DNA of 64,000 nt, from positions 1,054,001 through 1,118,000 of the forward strand of contig NZ_JBKINJ010000001.1 in the NCBI RefSeq assembly GCF_046602855.1, written 5' to 3'. This document shows positions 25,163-33,622 of the stretch, one piece after another; the stretch's first letter is position 1, and each line of letters begins with the position of its first letter. The notes beneath the pieces were generated by a model. That model had not been told where the DNA came from. It did not search any database and saw nothing but the letters and a program-made list of their open reading frames with translations. Source of the DNA: Gracilimonas sp046602855. Lineage in GTDB: Bacteria > Bacteroidota > Rhodothermia > Balneolales > Balneolaceae. The translations under genes were made by a program, and so were the position numbers.

Positions 25163-26422
25163 TTAAAATCTATCAAAATCATCATCGTAAGATGATCTTG
25201 GAGTAATATTACGGTGAGATGACTCGGAATCCGAATCATCTTTTTTATCCTTTATTTTGGAACTATAGGTGCTGCTTCCGTACGTCTTACGTTTGTAATT
25301 TTTGCTATTACGGCTGTCAGAACGACTTGAACTGCCGCTTCTGCTACCTCTGTAATTACTTTTCCCTTTGTTTGGTCCACCTTTTCTGGAACGGAATTTC
25401 TTCTTACTGCCTTTGTGGTTTTTCTTTCCCTTATAATTCTTTCCTCCGGATTTATCATCCAATTCGGTGATCTCAACTTTTGGAGTGATAATCCCTCTTT
25501 CGTGCATTGGATCCGTAAAAATTGGGCGAAGCTCATTTGCCAGCCATGCCGGGTAAAACCCTTCACGAGCTTCTTTCAGAAGATCATGTGCGTTGGTGTA
25601 CCTGGCTGAAAAGTGACCTATAACCAATAATTTTGTCTGTGCTTCAGTTGCCACACGTGCAGCATCAGAAGTGGACGAGTGCCCCGTTTCTCCGGCTTTG
25701 TCACTAAGATCATTACCAAAGGTTGCTTCATGATAAAGGATATTGGTATTCATCGCCAGTTTAACAGCATTAGGCGTGTATTCGGTATCAGTCACATAGG
25801 CAAAACTATCACCGGGACGAGGATGACCAACAATATCAGATGACTTAATAACTGAACCGTCATCTAAAGTAACATCGTTACCGGCTTTAAGATCTTTATA
25901 CTGTTGATCTTGGGAAATACCCATTTTTTCAGCTTTGTCAGCATCAACTTTACCGGGTTTGTCTTTTTCCTGAAAGCGATATCCAACACAAAATTTATTG
26001 TGCTTCAATGGACGGGCTTCCACATAATATTCGTCAGAATCCATGACACGATCTACATCAATATCATCTTTGATCTCATGATAATTGATATCATAATTTG
26101 GCTGTATATCCGCAAATTTCAGATTCCACTCAACAAAGTCCTTAATGCCAACCGGACCTGTTATGGTCAATGGTTTTTCGCGGCGTTGTAATTGCAGGGT
26201 AGCCAATAATCCAAGAAGGCCAGAATAATGATCTACATCAAAGTGAGTGATAAAAATACCTTCTATTTTTGACCTCTTGATTCCCGCTTGCAACATGCGC
26301 ATTTGTGCATTTTCGCCACAATCGAAAAGAAAGACACTGCCTTCTCTCCATAATGCAACTGATGGTAAATGTCTTATGGCTGTTGGGGTCGCCGACGCTA
26401 CTCCTAATGGTACTACAATCAT
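25163..26422 (-). CDS. rnz: RNase Z-like metallo-beta-lactamase protein with basic tail
   Basis: A 419-residue protein starting at the ATG at 26422, chosen because GGGAG lies 7 bases upstream; a longer frame to 26467 exists. The metallo-beta-lactamase fold is of the tRNase Z type: 'FLFDCGENAQMRMLQAG', 'LYHEATF', 'TGHSSTSDAARVA', 'LLVIGHFSARY'. RNase Z trims tRNA 3' ends. The normal HxHxDH zinc motif reads HFDVDH (60-65), with Asp for the second His. The last ~98 residues are a low-complexity Lys/Arg/Ser/Gly tail ending acidic, perhaps RNA-binding. It sits between two ABC half-transporter genes, 12 bases from the downstream one. Confidence 0.85.
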   Translation of the reverse strand: MIVVPLGVASATPTAIRHLPSVALWREGSVFLFDCGENAQMRMLQAGIKRSKIEGIFITHFDVDHYSGLLGLLATLQLQRREKPLTITGPVGIKDFVEWNLKFADIQPNYDINYHEIKDDIDVDRVMDSDEYYVEARPLKHNKFCVGYRFQEKDKPGKVDADKAEKMGISQDQQYKDLKAGNDVTLDDGSVIKSSDIVGHPRPGDSFAYVTDTEYTPNAVKLAMNTNILYHEATFGNDLSDKAGETGHSSTSDAARVATEAQTKLLVIGHFSARYTNAHDLLKEAREGFYPAWLANELRPIFTDPMHERGIITPKVEITELDDKSGGKNYKGKKNHKGSKKKFRSRKGGPNKGKSNYRGSRSGSSSRSDSRNSKNYKRKTYGSSTYSSKIKDKKDDSDSESSHRNITPRSSYDDDFDRF

Positions 26423-26494
26423 TTTATTTCTCCCGTGAGATATGATTTGAATGGGCATTGCTTTCAAACAAAAGCCCAGTTTTATTTTATTGTT

Positions 26495-28297
26495 TTAAAT
26501 TTCTGCCAATTCCTGTTCAAGTACTTGCTTATTGTACATGGCTGTATATTTGCCATTTTTAGCTAACAGTTCTTCATGCGTACCTGTTTCTGTTATTTCT
26601 CCATCTTCCAAATAGTAGATCTTATCCGCATCTTTAATAGTTGATATACGATGACTAATCATAATAGTGGTTCTACCGCTAAGCTCTTGCCTTAAATGTT
26701 TTAATATTGCGTCCTCTGTTTTCGTATCAACGGCACTAAGTGAATCATCAAAGATCAATATTTTCGGATCTTTGATCAGTGCCCTTGCAATAGCTGTCCT
26801 CTGTTTTTGTCCTCCGGAAAGAGTAATTCCTCGTTCTCCGAGTATAGTCTGAAATTTTTTCTCAAAATCCAAAATATTCTCCTTAACCTGAGCCTTCTCA
26901 GCGGCCTGTTCAATAAGCTCTTCTGAAGCACTGTCAACTCCAAAAGCAATATTATCGCCAATGGTATCAGAAAATAAGAAGGTTTCCTGTGGCACAAAAC
27001 CAATAGATCTCCTTATTTTTTCAAGTGACCAATCTTTAAGATCATGTCCATCGAGCAGTACCTTCCCTTCAGATGGATCAAATAACCTCGGTATAAGCTG
27101 AACTAAAGTGGTTTTACCGGCCCCCGTTCTGCCAACCAATGCTACATTTTCACCGGGCTTTATTTTAAATGACACGTCCTTCAATATATATTCACCAGAA
27201 TCGGGATACTTAAAACTGACATGCCGGAATTCCAGCAGGCCCTCAACCTCTTTTTCTATCTTATCTTCCTTATTTTCGATGTTGACAGGTTCATCCAGCA
27301 ATTCTTTTATCCTGTCCCAGGATGCCAGTGAACGCTGAAACCGGTTCGTGGTATAACCCAATGCAGCAACAGGCCAGGTCAAATAAGCTACATAGATCAA
27401 AAATTCTGCAATATTACCAACAGTAATTGTTCCCTCGATTACCATTTCACCACCCTTCCAGATAACAATGAGTAGGGATATTCCGATTAAAAAGTTGAGC
27501 CCGGGGTGAAACATCGACTCGATCATGTCTAGTCTGAGTTTTTTTTTCCTGTAATCCTCACTTTCATTCTCAAATAGTTCCTGCTCGTGGTCCACCCTGT
27601 TAAAAGATTTGATCAAACGAATGGCTGAAAAAGTTTCTTTTGCTCTTCCTGCCATTTTGGAATACTGCTCCTGAATAATAGTTGAGTGTTCGTGAATATA
27701 ACCGGTTATCCAATAGGCAAATATAGAAATAAACGGCAGTGGTATTAATGCCCAATAGGTTAATTCTGCATTTACGATGAACATCATGGCAAGCACAAAT
27801 CCAGCTCTTGTAACTGTATTAACACTATACATGATAACAGGACCATAATAATCGCGAACCTTGCCAACATCTTCTGTTGCTCTTACGTAGATCTCACCTG
27901 ATGAATTTTCAGTGAAAAATCGCTGAGGCAACTCCATCAGTTTCTTTACTATATCATTTCTGATATCGAATTCAACCTTTCTGGATGTCACTATGAGGGT
28001 TTGACGTGTGGCAAATAACAGGATACCATATAAAACCACGGTACCTATCAAAATAAGTGAATTCTGAGCAAGAATGGCAGAGGCTTCTGTATAAAAAAGT
28101 GTTTCAAAGATACTTTCGGGTATCTCAAATCCTGCATCAGAAAGAGACTCAACCTCATCCATTGTTTGTCGGATAAGTACAGGTATCCAAATGAGAAAAA
28201 AGTTTGAAGCGGTCAAAAACAAAACACCCAGGATCATGGTGCTCTTGTACCTCTTCAGGTATTTATTTAATTCTTTTATTGCGCCCAAACCTTTCAA
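26495..28297 (-). CDS. ABC exporter half-transporter (degenerate ATPase site)
   Basis: A 600-residue exporter half with a transmembrane domain (about 15-330) and an ATPase domain: Walker A GRTGAGKTT, signature LSGGQKQ, Walker B 'ILIFDDSLSAVD', where the catalytic Glu is replaced by Asp, and H-loop 'MISHRISTI'. The 'DDSLSAVDTKTE' stretch closely resembles the degenerate subunit of heterodimeric exporters (BmrC/YheI type). The gene at 23375 is the likely consensus partner. The region between helices 1 and 2 has an extra ~45-residue loop (VESLSDAGFEIPESIFETLF). It lies 21 bases downstream of the FAD-oxidoreductase gene. Confidence 0.92.
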   Translation of the reverse strand: MKGLGAIKELNKYLKRYKSTMILGVLFLTASNFFLIWIPVLIRQTMDEVESLSDAGFEIPESIFETLFYTEASAILAQNSLILIGTVVLYGILLFATRQTLIVTSRKVEFDIRNDIVKKLMELPQRFFTENSSGEIYVRATEDVGKVRDYYGPVIMYSVNTVTRAGFVLAMMFIVNAELTYWALIPLPFISIFAYWITGYIHEHSTIIQEQYSKMAGRAKETFSAIRLIKSFNRVDHEQELFENESEDYRKKKLRLDMIESMFHPGLNFLIGISLLIVIWKGGEMVIEGTITVGNIAEFLIYVAYLTWPVAALGYTTNRFQRSLASWDRIKELLDEPVNIENKEDKIEKEVEGLLEFRHVSFKYPDSGEYILKDVSFKIKPGENVALVGRTGAGKTTLVQLIPRLFDPSEGKVLLDGHDLKDWSLEKIRRSIGFVPQETFLFSDTIGDNIAFGVDSASEELIEQAAEKAQVKENILDFEKKFQTILGERGITLSGGQKQRTAIARALIKDPKILIFDDSLSAVDTKTEDAILKHLRQELSGRTTIMISHRISTIKDADKIYYLEDGEITETGTHEELLAKNGKYTAMYNKQVLEQELAEI

Positions 28298-28318
28298 GGT
28301 GTTTTGGCTTTAGTGTTA

Positions 28319-29353
28319 TTATTCTTTTTCAGATAACTGTATAGCCCAATGTCTTCCAAGATTCAGTCCAGACAGATAAGCTGATTCAACAGAATTACCC
28401 TTCATATATGAACCAACCAATGCCAGTGGTGTACCGTTTCCATCGGTTTCCATGAAATCATACGGCAACGAATCTCTTGTTTGACTGTATCTCCAGAAAT
28501 GAAGTTGTTTCCAATCGGGGGATTCCGTCCATTTGCCAAGTATCGCACTCAATTGTTCTTGAATTATATCTGCTATGGCGTCTCTGTCCTTTCCAGTATA
28601 TTTACTTGCAAATTCAGATGATGAATGAACAACTATTGCTTTTTTCCTAAGATCACGTTTTTTAGACTCATTTGAAATAAATTTTATGACCTTATCTTCG
28701 ACTTCCATTGTAACCCAATCCGGCAGTTCATTATGGCTATAGGTAAGCATGAGAGTAAATTTAGGATCATATGTAACCTCTTCAAGATCTTGTATAAGGC
28801 TTATAATATCAGTGTCTTTCTCTATAGTTTTAAGTAATTCAACAGCTTGCGGGGCCGGTGTTGAGATAACAATAGCGTCTGCCGTTTTTGTTAAACCGGA
28901 TTCACATTCCAGAATCCATTTTCTCTTTCTCCATTTCGAGTTTTGAGCATGAGTTAAACTGATCACTCTTTGATTGAGCTGGCTCTTTAGATCTCTTGCA
29001 AGGAATTTACCGATCGAATTCATTCCGTCAGGAGCAAAATATGTCTTTGATCTAAATTTATTCTTTTTAAGAACCTCATTACACCCTCTCTTTTTTAAAT
29101 TACCCCTACATTTTTCTAGGATATTTACTTCAGAAAGCTCTTTCAGCAATACACTGAATTCGTCAGAATCAGCAGAAAAGTAAGGGACTCCATGATCCAG
29201 TTTTAAGCTTTTATCATTCTCAGCATACCGGGTTGCCATTCTTCCGCCATACCCGCGGCTTTTTTCAAATATGTTTATATCATGACCGGCTTTATACAAC
29301 TCTCTACCCGCTACAAGTCCTGAAATTCCGGCCCCAATGATCGCGATCTTCAT
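28319..29353 (-). CDS. FAD-dependent oxidoreductase, renalase/amine-oxidase-like
   Basis: A 344-residue flavoprotein. The N-terminal dinucleotide-binding motif is IIGAGISGLVAGRELYKAG, followed by the E-K-S-x-G-x-GGRMATRY motif typical of renalase-like and amine-oxidase-fold proteins (ADP-ribose binding). The C-terminal FAD motif 'NGTPLALVGSYMKGNSVESAYLSGLNLG' is intact. Bacterial relatives oxidise isomeric NAD(P)H forms or unknown amines; the substrate here is not determinable. No signal peptide. It starts 43 bases after the AtuA-family gene and may share its transcript. Confidence 0.85.
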   Translation of the reverse strand: MKIAIIGAGISGLVAGRELYKAGHDINIFEKSRGYGGRMATRYAENDKSLKLDHGVPYFSADSDEFSVLLKELSEVNILEKCRGNLKKRGCNEVLKKNKFRSKTYFAPDGMNSIGKFLARDLKSQLNQRVISLTHAQNSKWRKRKWILECESGLTKTADAIVISTPAPQAVELLKTIEKDTDIISLIQDLEEVTYDPKFTLMLTYSHNELPDWVTMEVEDKVIKFISNESKKRDLRKKAIVVHSSSEFASKYTGKDRDAIADIIQEQLSAILGKWTESPDWKQLHFWRYSQTRDSLPYDFMETDGNGTPLALVGSYMKGNSVESAYLSGLNLGRHWAIQLSEKE

Positions 29354-29396
29354 AAATTAGATCTGTTATCAATGACTTTTATGATCAGATCGCATA

Positions 29397-30767
29397 TCAA
29401 TCAATTTCAAAGAGTGTCACCCTTGGCTTTACGGCTGTTTTATCAAGTAAAGCCGGCCAGTACGCAACCACATCACTGGCTTTGGGGCGTCCACCTGCGA
29501 AGCCAGTAACACCACTTGGTCCTGTCAAAATCAGAGGTGCGATCTCCATACCGAATCGATTCAGGTCTTTTTTGTTTTCACCTGATAGCGATACCCTCAA
29601 TTGAATTTCATCAAATTCTTTTTCGAGAGCCTCATCGGTTACTGGTATTTCTGAATTACCGTTATAGCCTATGTATTCGCTATGAAATTCATCAAATTCA
29701 AGACCAAGAAGTTCTGCACGGCCTTTTAGGATCTCTGCTCCCTTAACAGCTTTTTTTAGTGCCTCAGGCCAACAATAAACTAAAGTAGCTGAAAGTTTGT
29801 AGCCATCATTATAGCTTGCAGATACTTTATAGGTAGGAGTATCAGGATGGCCTTTTATTCCCGTGATCTTTACTTTGTTCTTATCGGTCTCTTCAACCTG
29901 AATGGAAGTAAAGTCAGCGATAACGTCCGGCGTAATATATTCTGATGGATCACCGATTTCGTACAGAAGTTGTTCCTTAACCGTCATTTCACTTATCAAG
30001 CCGCCGGTATCTTCATGTTTGGTAACATAAAAATCACCATTGGGGTATGCCTCAATTATTGGGAATCCGATATCAGTAAAATCTTCCACCTTATGCCAGT
30101 CAGTAAAATTACCGCCTGATACCTGCGCTCCACATTCGATGATGTGACCGGCAATGGTTCCCACGGCCATTTTATCCAGATCATCAGATTCCCAGCCAAA
30201 TTCATGAATCATTGGTGCTAATGTAAGACCTGTATCAGTTACCCGGCCTGTAATGATCACATCAGCACCGGTTTGAAGCGCTTCCACAATTGGCCAACAA
30301 CCAAAATAAACATTGGCACTGAGCAGCTCATCCTTAACTTCAGAAATTGGTCTGTCGTTGTCCATGTTATTCAAAGTATGACCATCTTTGATCAATTCAT
30401 CTATCTGACCAAGAATATCATCACCGTCAACAACAGCAACTTTAAGATCAGTGTATCCTTTTTCTTTTGCAACTTTCAAGATCTCATCCTTGCATGCCAT
30501 TGGATTTACACCACCGGCATTGCTGATCACCTTGACGCCATCATTTTTGATCTCAGGAAGCACCTGCTCTACCACCGAAACAAAATCTCTAGCGTATCCC
30601 CAGTCAGAGTTACGCATTCTTTGTTTCTGCATTATCGACATCGTTACCTCCGCAAGGTAATCCATTACGAGATAATCGATAGGTCCTTTCTTTGCCTGAT
30701 TAACGGGTGCATTTGGGAGATCGCCCCAAAATCCTTGTCCTGATGCAATACGGATAAAATCTTTCAT
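29397..30767 (-). CDS. AtuA-family (DUF1446) protein
   Basis: A 456-residue cytoplasmic protein. The opening 'IRIASGQGFWGDLPNAPVNQ', 'IDYLVMDYLAEVTMSIMQKQ' and 'VISNAGGVNPMACKDEI' are hallmarks of the acyclic-terpene-utilisation AtuA/DUF1446 family. So are 'GADVIITGRVTDTGLTLAPMIHEFGW', 'GTIAGHIIECGAQVSGGNFTDW' and the late 'GPSGVTGFAGGRPKASDVVAYWP'. In pseudomonads AtuA is needed for citronellol/geraniol and leucine-related degradation, often near a biotin-dependent carboxylase. A carboxyltransferase gene is in the window (38520) but 8 kb away. The reaction is unknown. The start is the first ATG. Confidence 0.88.
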   Translation of the reverse strand: MKDFIRIASGQGFWGDLPNAPVNQAKKGPIDYLVMDYLAEVTMSIMQKQRMRNSDWGYARDFVSVVEQVLPEIKNDGVKVISNAGGVNPMACKDEILKVAKEKGYTDLKVAVVDGDDILGQIDELIKDGHTLNNMDNDRPISEVKDELLSANVYFGCWPIVEALQTGADVIITGRVTDTGLTLAPMIHEFGWESDDLDKMAVGTIAGHIIECGAQVSGGNFTDWHKVEDFTDIGFPIIEAYPNGDFYVTKHEDTGGLISEMTVKEQLLYEIGDPSEYITPDVIADFTSIQVEETDKNKVKITGIKGHPDTPTYKVSASYNDGYKLSATLVYCWPEALKKAVKGAEILKGRAELLGLEFDEFHSEYIGYNGNSEIPVTDEALEKEFDEIQLRVSLSGENKKDLNRFGMEIAPLILTGPSGVTGFAGGRPKASDVVAYWPALLDKTAVKPRVTLFEID

Positions 30768-30834
30768 TTAAATACTTATTTATAACAACTTAGATTCAGA
30801 TTGAATATCGGGATATTTTCACTGCTTGTGAAAT

Positions 30835-30867
30835 AAAAAACCCTGCTTAATTATAAAGCAGGGTTTT
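30835..30867 (-). terminator. Intrinsic terminator after the amidohydrolase cluster
   Basis: A perfect 8-base stem (CCCTGCTT / AAGCAGGG) with a 7-base loop is flanked by six A on the left (six T on the minus strand) and four T on the right. It ends the three-gene amidohydrolase transcript and insulates the AtuA gene. Confidence 0.88.
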
Positions 30868-30894
30868 GTTTTAAACTTTACAAATCATCTCAGA

Positions 30895-32211
30895 TTATTT
30901 GTTTACTGCGTCCCTGTCAAGGAACTCATCAAATAACTGGGTATGACGACTTTGCATTGGGATCTTATAGCCCTTGATAAATACCTGCTCAATGTTCGTA
31001 AGCGGTTCAAAAGGATCACCATCAGAAATAAACAAGTTTGCCTGTTTTCCTTCTTCAAGAGACCCGATCTTATCGGCCACTCCAAATAATTCTGCCGGGT
31101 TGATTGTCACTGCTTTTAAAGCCTCATCAGTTCCCATTCCATATGCAGCTGCATAACCGGCTTCAAAAGCTGTATTACGTGAATTTTCTGTATCATCAGA
31201 TACTATAGCCACTTTTACACCGGCTTCCGCCATCAGGCCGGGATTCTGGTAAGGACGCTGATAGTTATCATAATCACGGCTCGGTGTATAAAGCGTGGTT
31301 GTTAATACCCCGATTTCCGCTTCTGCTATCTCCTCAGCTACTCTCCATCCCTCACGAACACCTGCCAAGATAAAATTCATACCTTCATGACCTTCAGCCC
31401 ATTCAATAGCATCTAGAATTTCCACCTTATCGTTAGCGGTAATCACTACTGGAACATCGCCATTGAGAACTTCACGCATTGCTTCCATTCGTGGATCATG
31501 ATCCGGCCTTGTCTTTCCAGCTGGATCTGCTTCGAAGGCTTCCATCATCTCATTATAGAAACTGGCTTTTGCGATAAAATCGTTGATCTCTTTTATCTGA
31601 CGATCGTATTGCTTTTTAATCTCCTCGTCACTACGATTATCCCACCAGCCACCACCGGATGATGATGGAAGATTCATTACCAAAGCACCGCTCTTTTTAA
31701 CAGCCATGGAATCCGGAGAATAACCCCAAAGATCCATAACAGCTGCTTTACCGGAAATGCTGCCTGATCTGGGTTTAGCTAGTACTGTTGTAACTCCACT
31801 TACCCGTGTAACAGGAATTGAAGCACTGTGCGGATTGAAGGCCGTGAATGCATACATATGAGGATTGAATTGCCCAACCTCGGCATCATCAACAGTTACC
31901 GCAACTGCTGATATCTCAACCAGACCAAGTCCTGACCAGCCATCGATAAATCCCGGGTAAACATGTTTACCGATTGCATCAATACGCTTATAATCTCCGG
32001 TAACACGGATGTTATTGCCAACATAAGCGATCGTATCATTTTCTATTAAGATCACACCATTCTCAATGGTACCGTTCGTAACGGTGTGAATGGTAGCACC
32101 TGTTATGGCAAATTTACCATATTCAGGTTTCTCAGTAATTTGTGCCTGTGTTGTTGCTGTTAAACCAAACAGCAGAGCAATGGCTATAACAAAAATATTT
32201 AGCTTCTTCAT
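30895..32211 (-). CDS. Secreted amidohydrolase-fold protein lacking the HxH metal motif
   Basis: A 438-residue protein with a signal peptide (ends TTQAQ). The overall layout is that of imidazolonepropionase-like amidohydrolases: 'ENGVILIENDTIAYVG', 'HVYPGFIDGWSGLGLVEI', and 'AVTINPAELFGVADKIGSLEEGKQANLFI'. The strand-1 metal motif HxH, which should follow 'PGFID', is replaced by GWSG. The usual later His ligand positions also appear lost (VVITANDKVEILDA). The Asp-containing 'VAIVSDDTENSRN' remains. It is therefore probably not a metal-dependent hydrolase in its own right. Last of three tandem paralogues, 15 bases after the intact member. Confidence 0.9.
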   Translation of the reverse strand: MKKLNIFVIAIALLFGLTATTQAQITEKPEYGKFAITGATIHTVTNGTIENGVILIENDTIAYVGNNIRVTGDYKRIDAIGKHVYPGFIDGWSGLGLVEISAVAVTVDDAEVGQFNPHMYAFTAFNPHSASIPVTRVSGVTTVLAKPRSGSISGKAAVMDLWGYSPDSMAVKKSGALVMNLPSSSGGGWWDNRSDEEIKKQYDRQIKEINDFIAKASFYNEMMEAFEADPAGKTRPDHDPRMEAMREVLNGDVPVVITANDKVEILDAIEWAEGHEGMNFILAGVREGWRVAEEIAEAEIGVLTTTLYTPSRDYDNYQRPYQNPGLMAEAGVKVAIVSDDTENSRNTAFEAGYAAAYGMGTDEALKAVTINPAELFGVADKIGSLEEGKQANLFISDGDPFEPLTNIEQVFIKGYKIPMQSRHTQLFDEFLDRDAVNK

Positions 32212-32226
32212 GTTCTGTACTCCTGT

Positions 32227-33618
32227 TTAGTTTTGAGTATTATTTTGCATCAAAATGAAGGCATCCTGCAAGCAGGCATCTTCTTCACGCCGAGTCACGA
32301 TCTCACGGAAATTAGATCCATCTTCAAATTCTGAACCCGGATCGATGTCAATTCTCATATCACTTGGGTCGTTAGATCGGTCGAAATATTTTTTACCGTC
32401 AACAAAGGTCATTTCAGCTTTACTGTAAATACTGAGTGGATGGCCGCTCCATACGACCACATCACCGTGTTTGCCTTCTTCGATACTTCCCACATGATCG
32501 TCAATACCTAGCTGTATTGCAGGGTGTAAAGTGATCATCTTGATGGCATCATTTACAGATGTATCTCCGTATCTCACAACTTTAGCTGCTTCGTGATTCA
32601 AGGTTCTTAAAAGCTGATTATTGTCACTGTTAATACTATTGATCACTCCATTTGCATTTAAAATTGAGGCGTTATAGGCAGTTGAGTAATAAACTTCAAA
32701 TTTATATGCCCACCAGTCAGAGAATACAGAAGTCATCGCTCCGTTTTCAGCTAACTCCGGAGCAACTTTAAAAGCCTCATTGGCATGCTGGAATGTATAG
32801 TTCTCAATCCCGTAATCGTTAAATACACGCATCAACATAAGGATCTCGTCGGCACGATAAGAATGACAGTGCACATAGATCTCACCTTCTATAATGTCAT
32901 TCAGCACTTCATATCGCAGGTTTTCTGCTACAGGTACTGGTGGGGTGCCCCGGCCTCTGCGATCATATTCTGCTTTGGCATTCATGTAAGTTTCGCGCTT
33001 GCGTTTGTAATCCAGGGCTTCATCAAAATGATTTCGAACCACCTGTTCCACACCCATTCGGGTTCTGGGTTGAATGCCATTTCCCTGTCCGTGTACTCTT
33101 GTTGGATTCTCACCCAGAGCAAATTTAATAGTGCGTTTAGCACCTTCAAATCTCATTCCCTCCTGAGTGGTTCCATAGCGTAATTTCAGAGTTTCACCTT
33201 GTCCACCGATCACGTTTGCAGAACCGTGCATCAGGTGTATGGTGGTTGCCCCACCGGCCAATGCATGATAGATTCCAACTTCGTTGGGATCCACGGATTC
33301 TTCCATGGTAACCTCTGCGGTAACAGGGTTTCGAGCTTCGTTAATATCCACACCGTTAAGGTGAGAGTGAGCATCAATAATACCGGGCATTACAAACTTA
33401 CCTGTGGCATCGACCGTCTCAACTCCTCTAGGAGCACTCAGGTCTTTCCCGATATCCTGTATAATCCCATCCTGGATCAGGACGTCAGTATTTTCGAGAT
33501 CACCGTCCGTAACGGATATTACAGTAGCATTTTTTATCAGTACAGAACCTTTTTCCTGTGCATGGACAGAAACAACAAAGGCAACTGCGATCACACAGAG
33601 TGTTATTAATTTCTTCAT
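32227..33618 (-). CDS. Secreted metal-dependent amidohydrolase (intact active site)
   Basis: A 463-residue protein with a signal peptide (ends SVHAQ). Metal ligands are recognisable: HSH in 'VMPGIIDAHSHLNGV' (about 83-97), HCH in 'EIYVHCHSYRADE', His in 'YTFQHANEAFK', and Asp in 'INSDNN'. The C-terminal composite beta domain carries 'HPAIQLGIDDHVGSIEEGKHGDVVVW'. The family hydrolyses cyclic amides and dipeptides; the substrate cannot be deduced, but the export signal suggests a periplasmic peptide or amide. It sits between two paralogues that have lost these ligands (15- and 4-base gaps), so the three are co-transcribed and may form a mixed assembly. Confidence 0.93.
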   Translation of the reverse strand: MKKLITLCVIAVAFVVSVHAQEKGSVLIKNATVISVTDGDLENTDVLIQDGIIQDIGKDLSAPRGVETVDATGKFVMPGIIDAHSHLNGVDINEARNPVTAEVTMEESVDPNEVGIYHALAGGATTIHLMHGSANVIGGQGETLKLRYGTTQEGMRFEGAKRTIKFALGENPTRVHGQGNGIQPRTRMGVEQVVRNHFDEALDYKRKRETYMNAKAEYDRRGRGTPPVPVAENLRYEVLNDIIEGEIYVHCHSYRADEILMLMRVFNDYGIENYTFQHANEAFKVAPELAENGAMTSVFSDWWAYKFEVYYSTAYNASILNANGVINSINSDNNQLLRTLNHEAAKVVRYGDTSVNDAIKMITLHPAIQLGIDDHVGSIEEGKHGDVVVWSGHPLSIYSKAEMTFVDGKKYFDRSNDPSDMRIDIDPGSEFEDGSNFREIVTRREEDACLQDAFILMQNNTQN

Positions 33619-33622
33619 TGTA

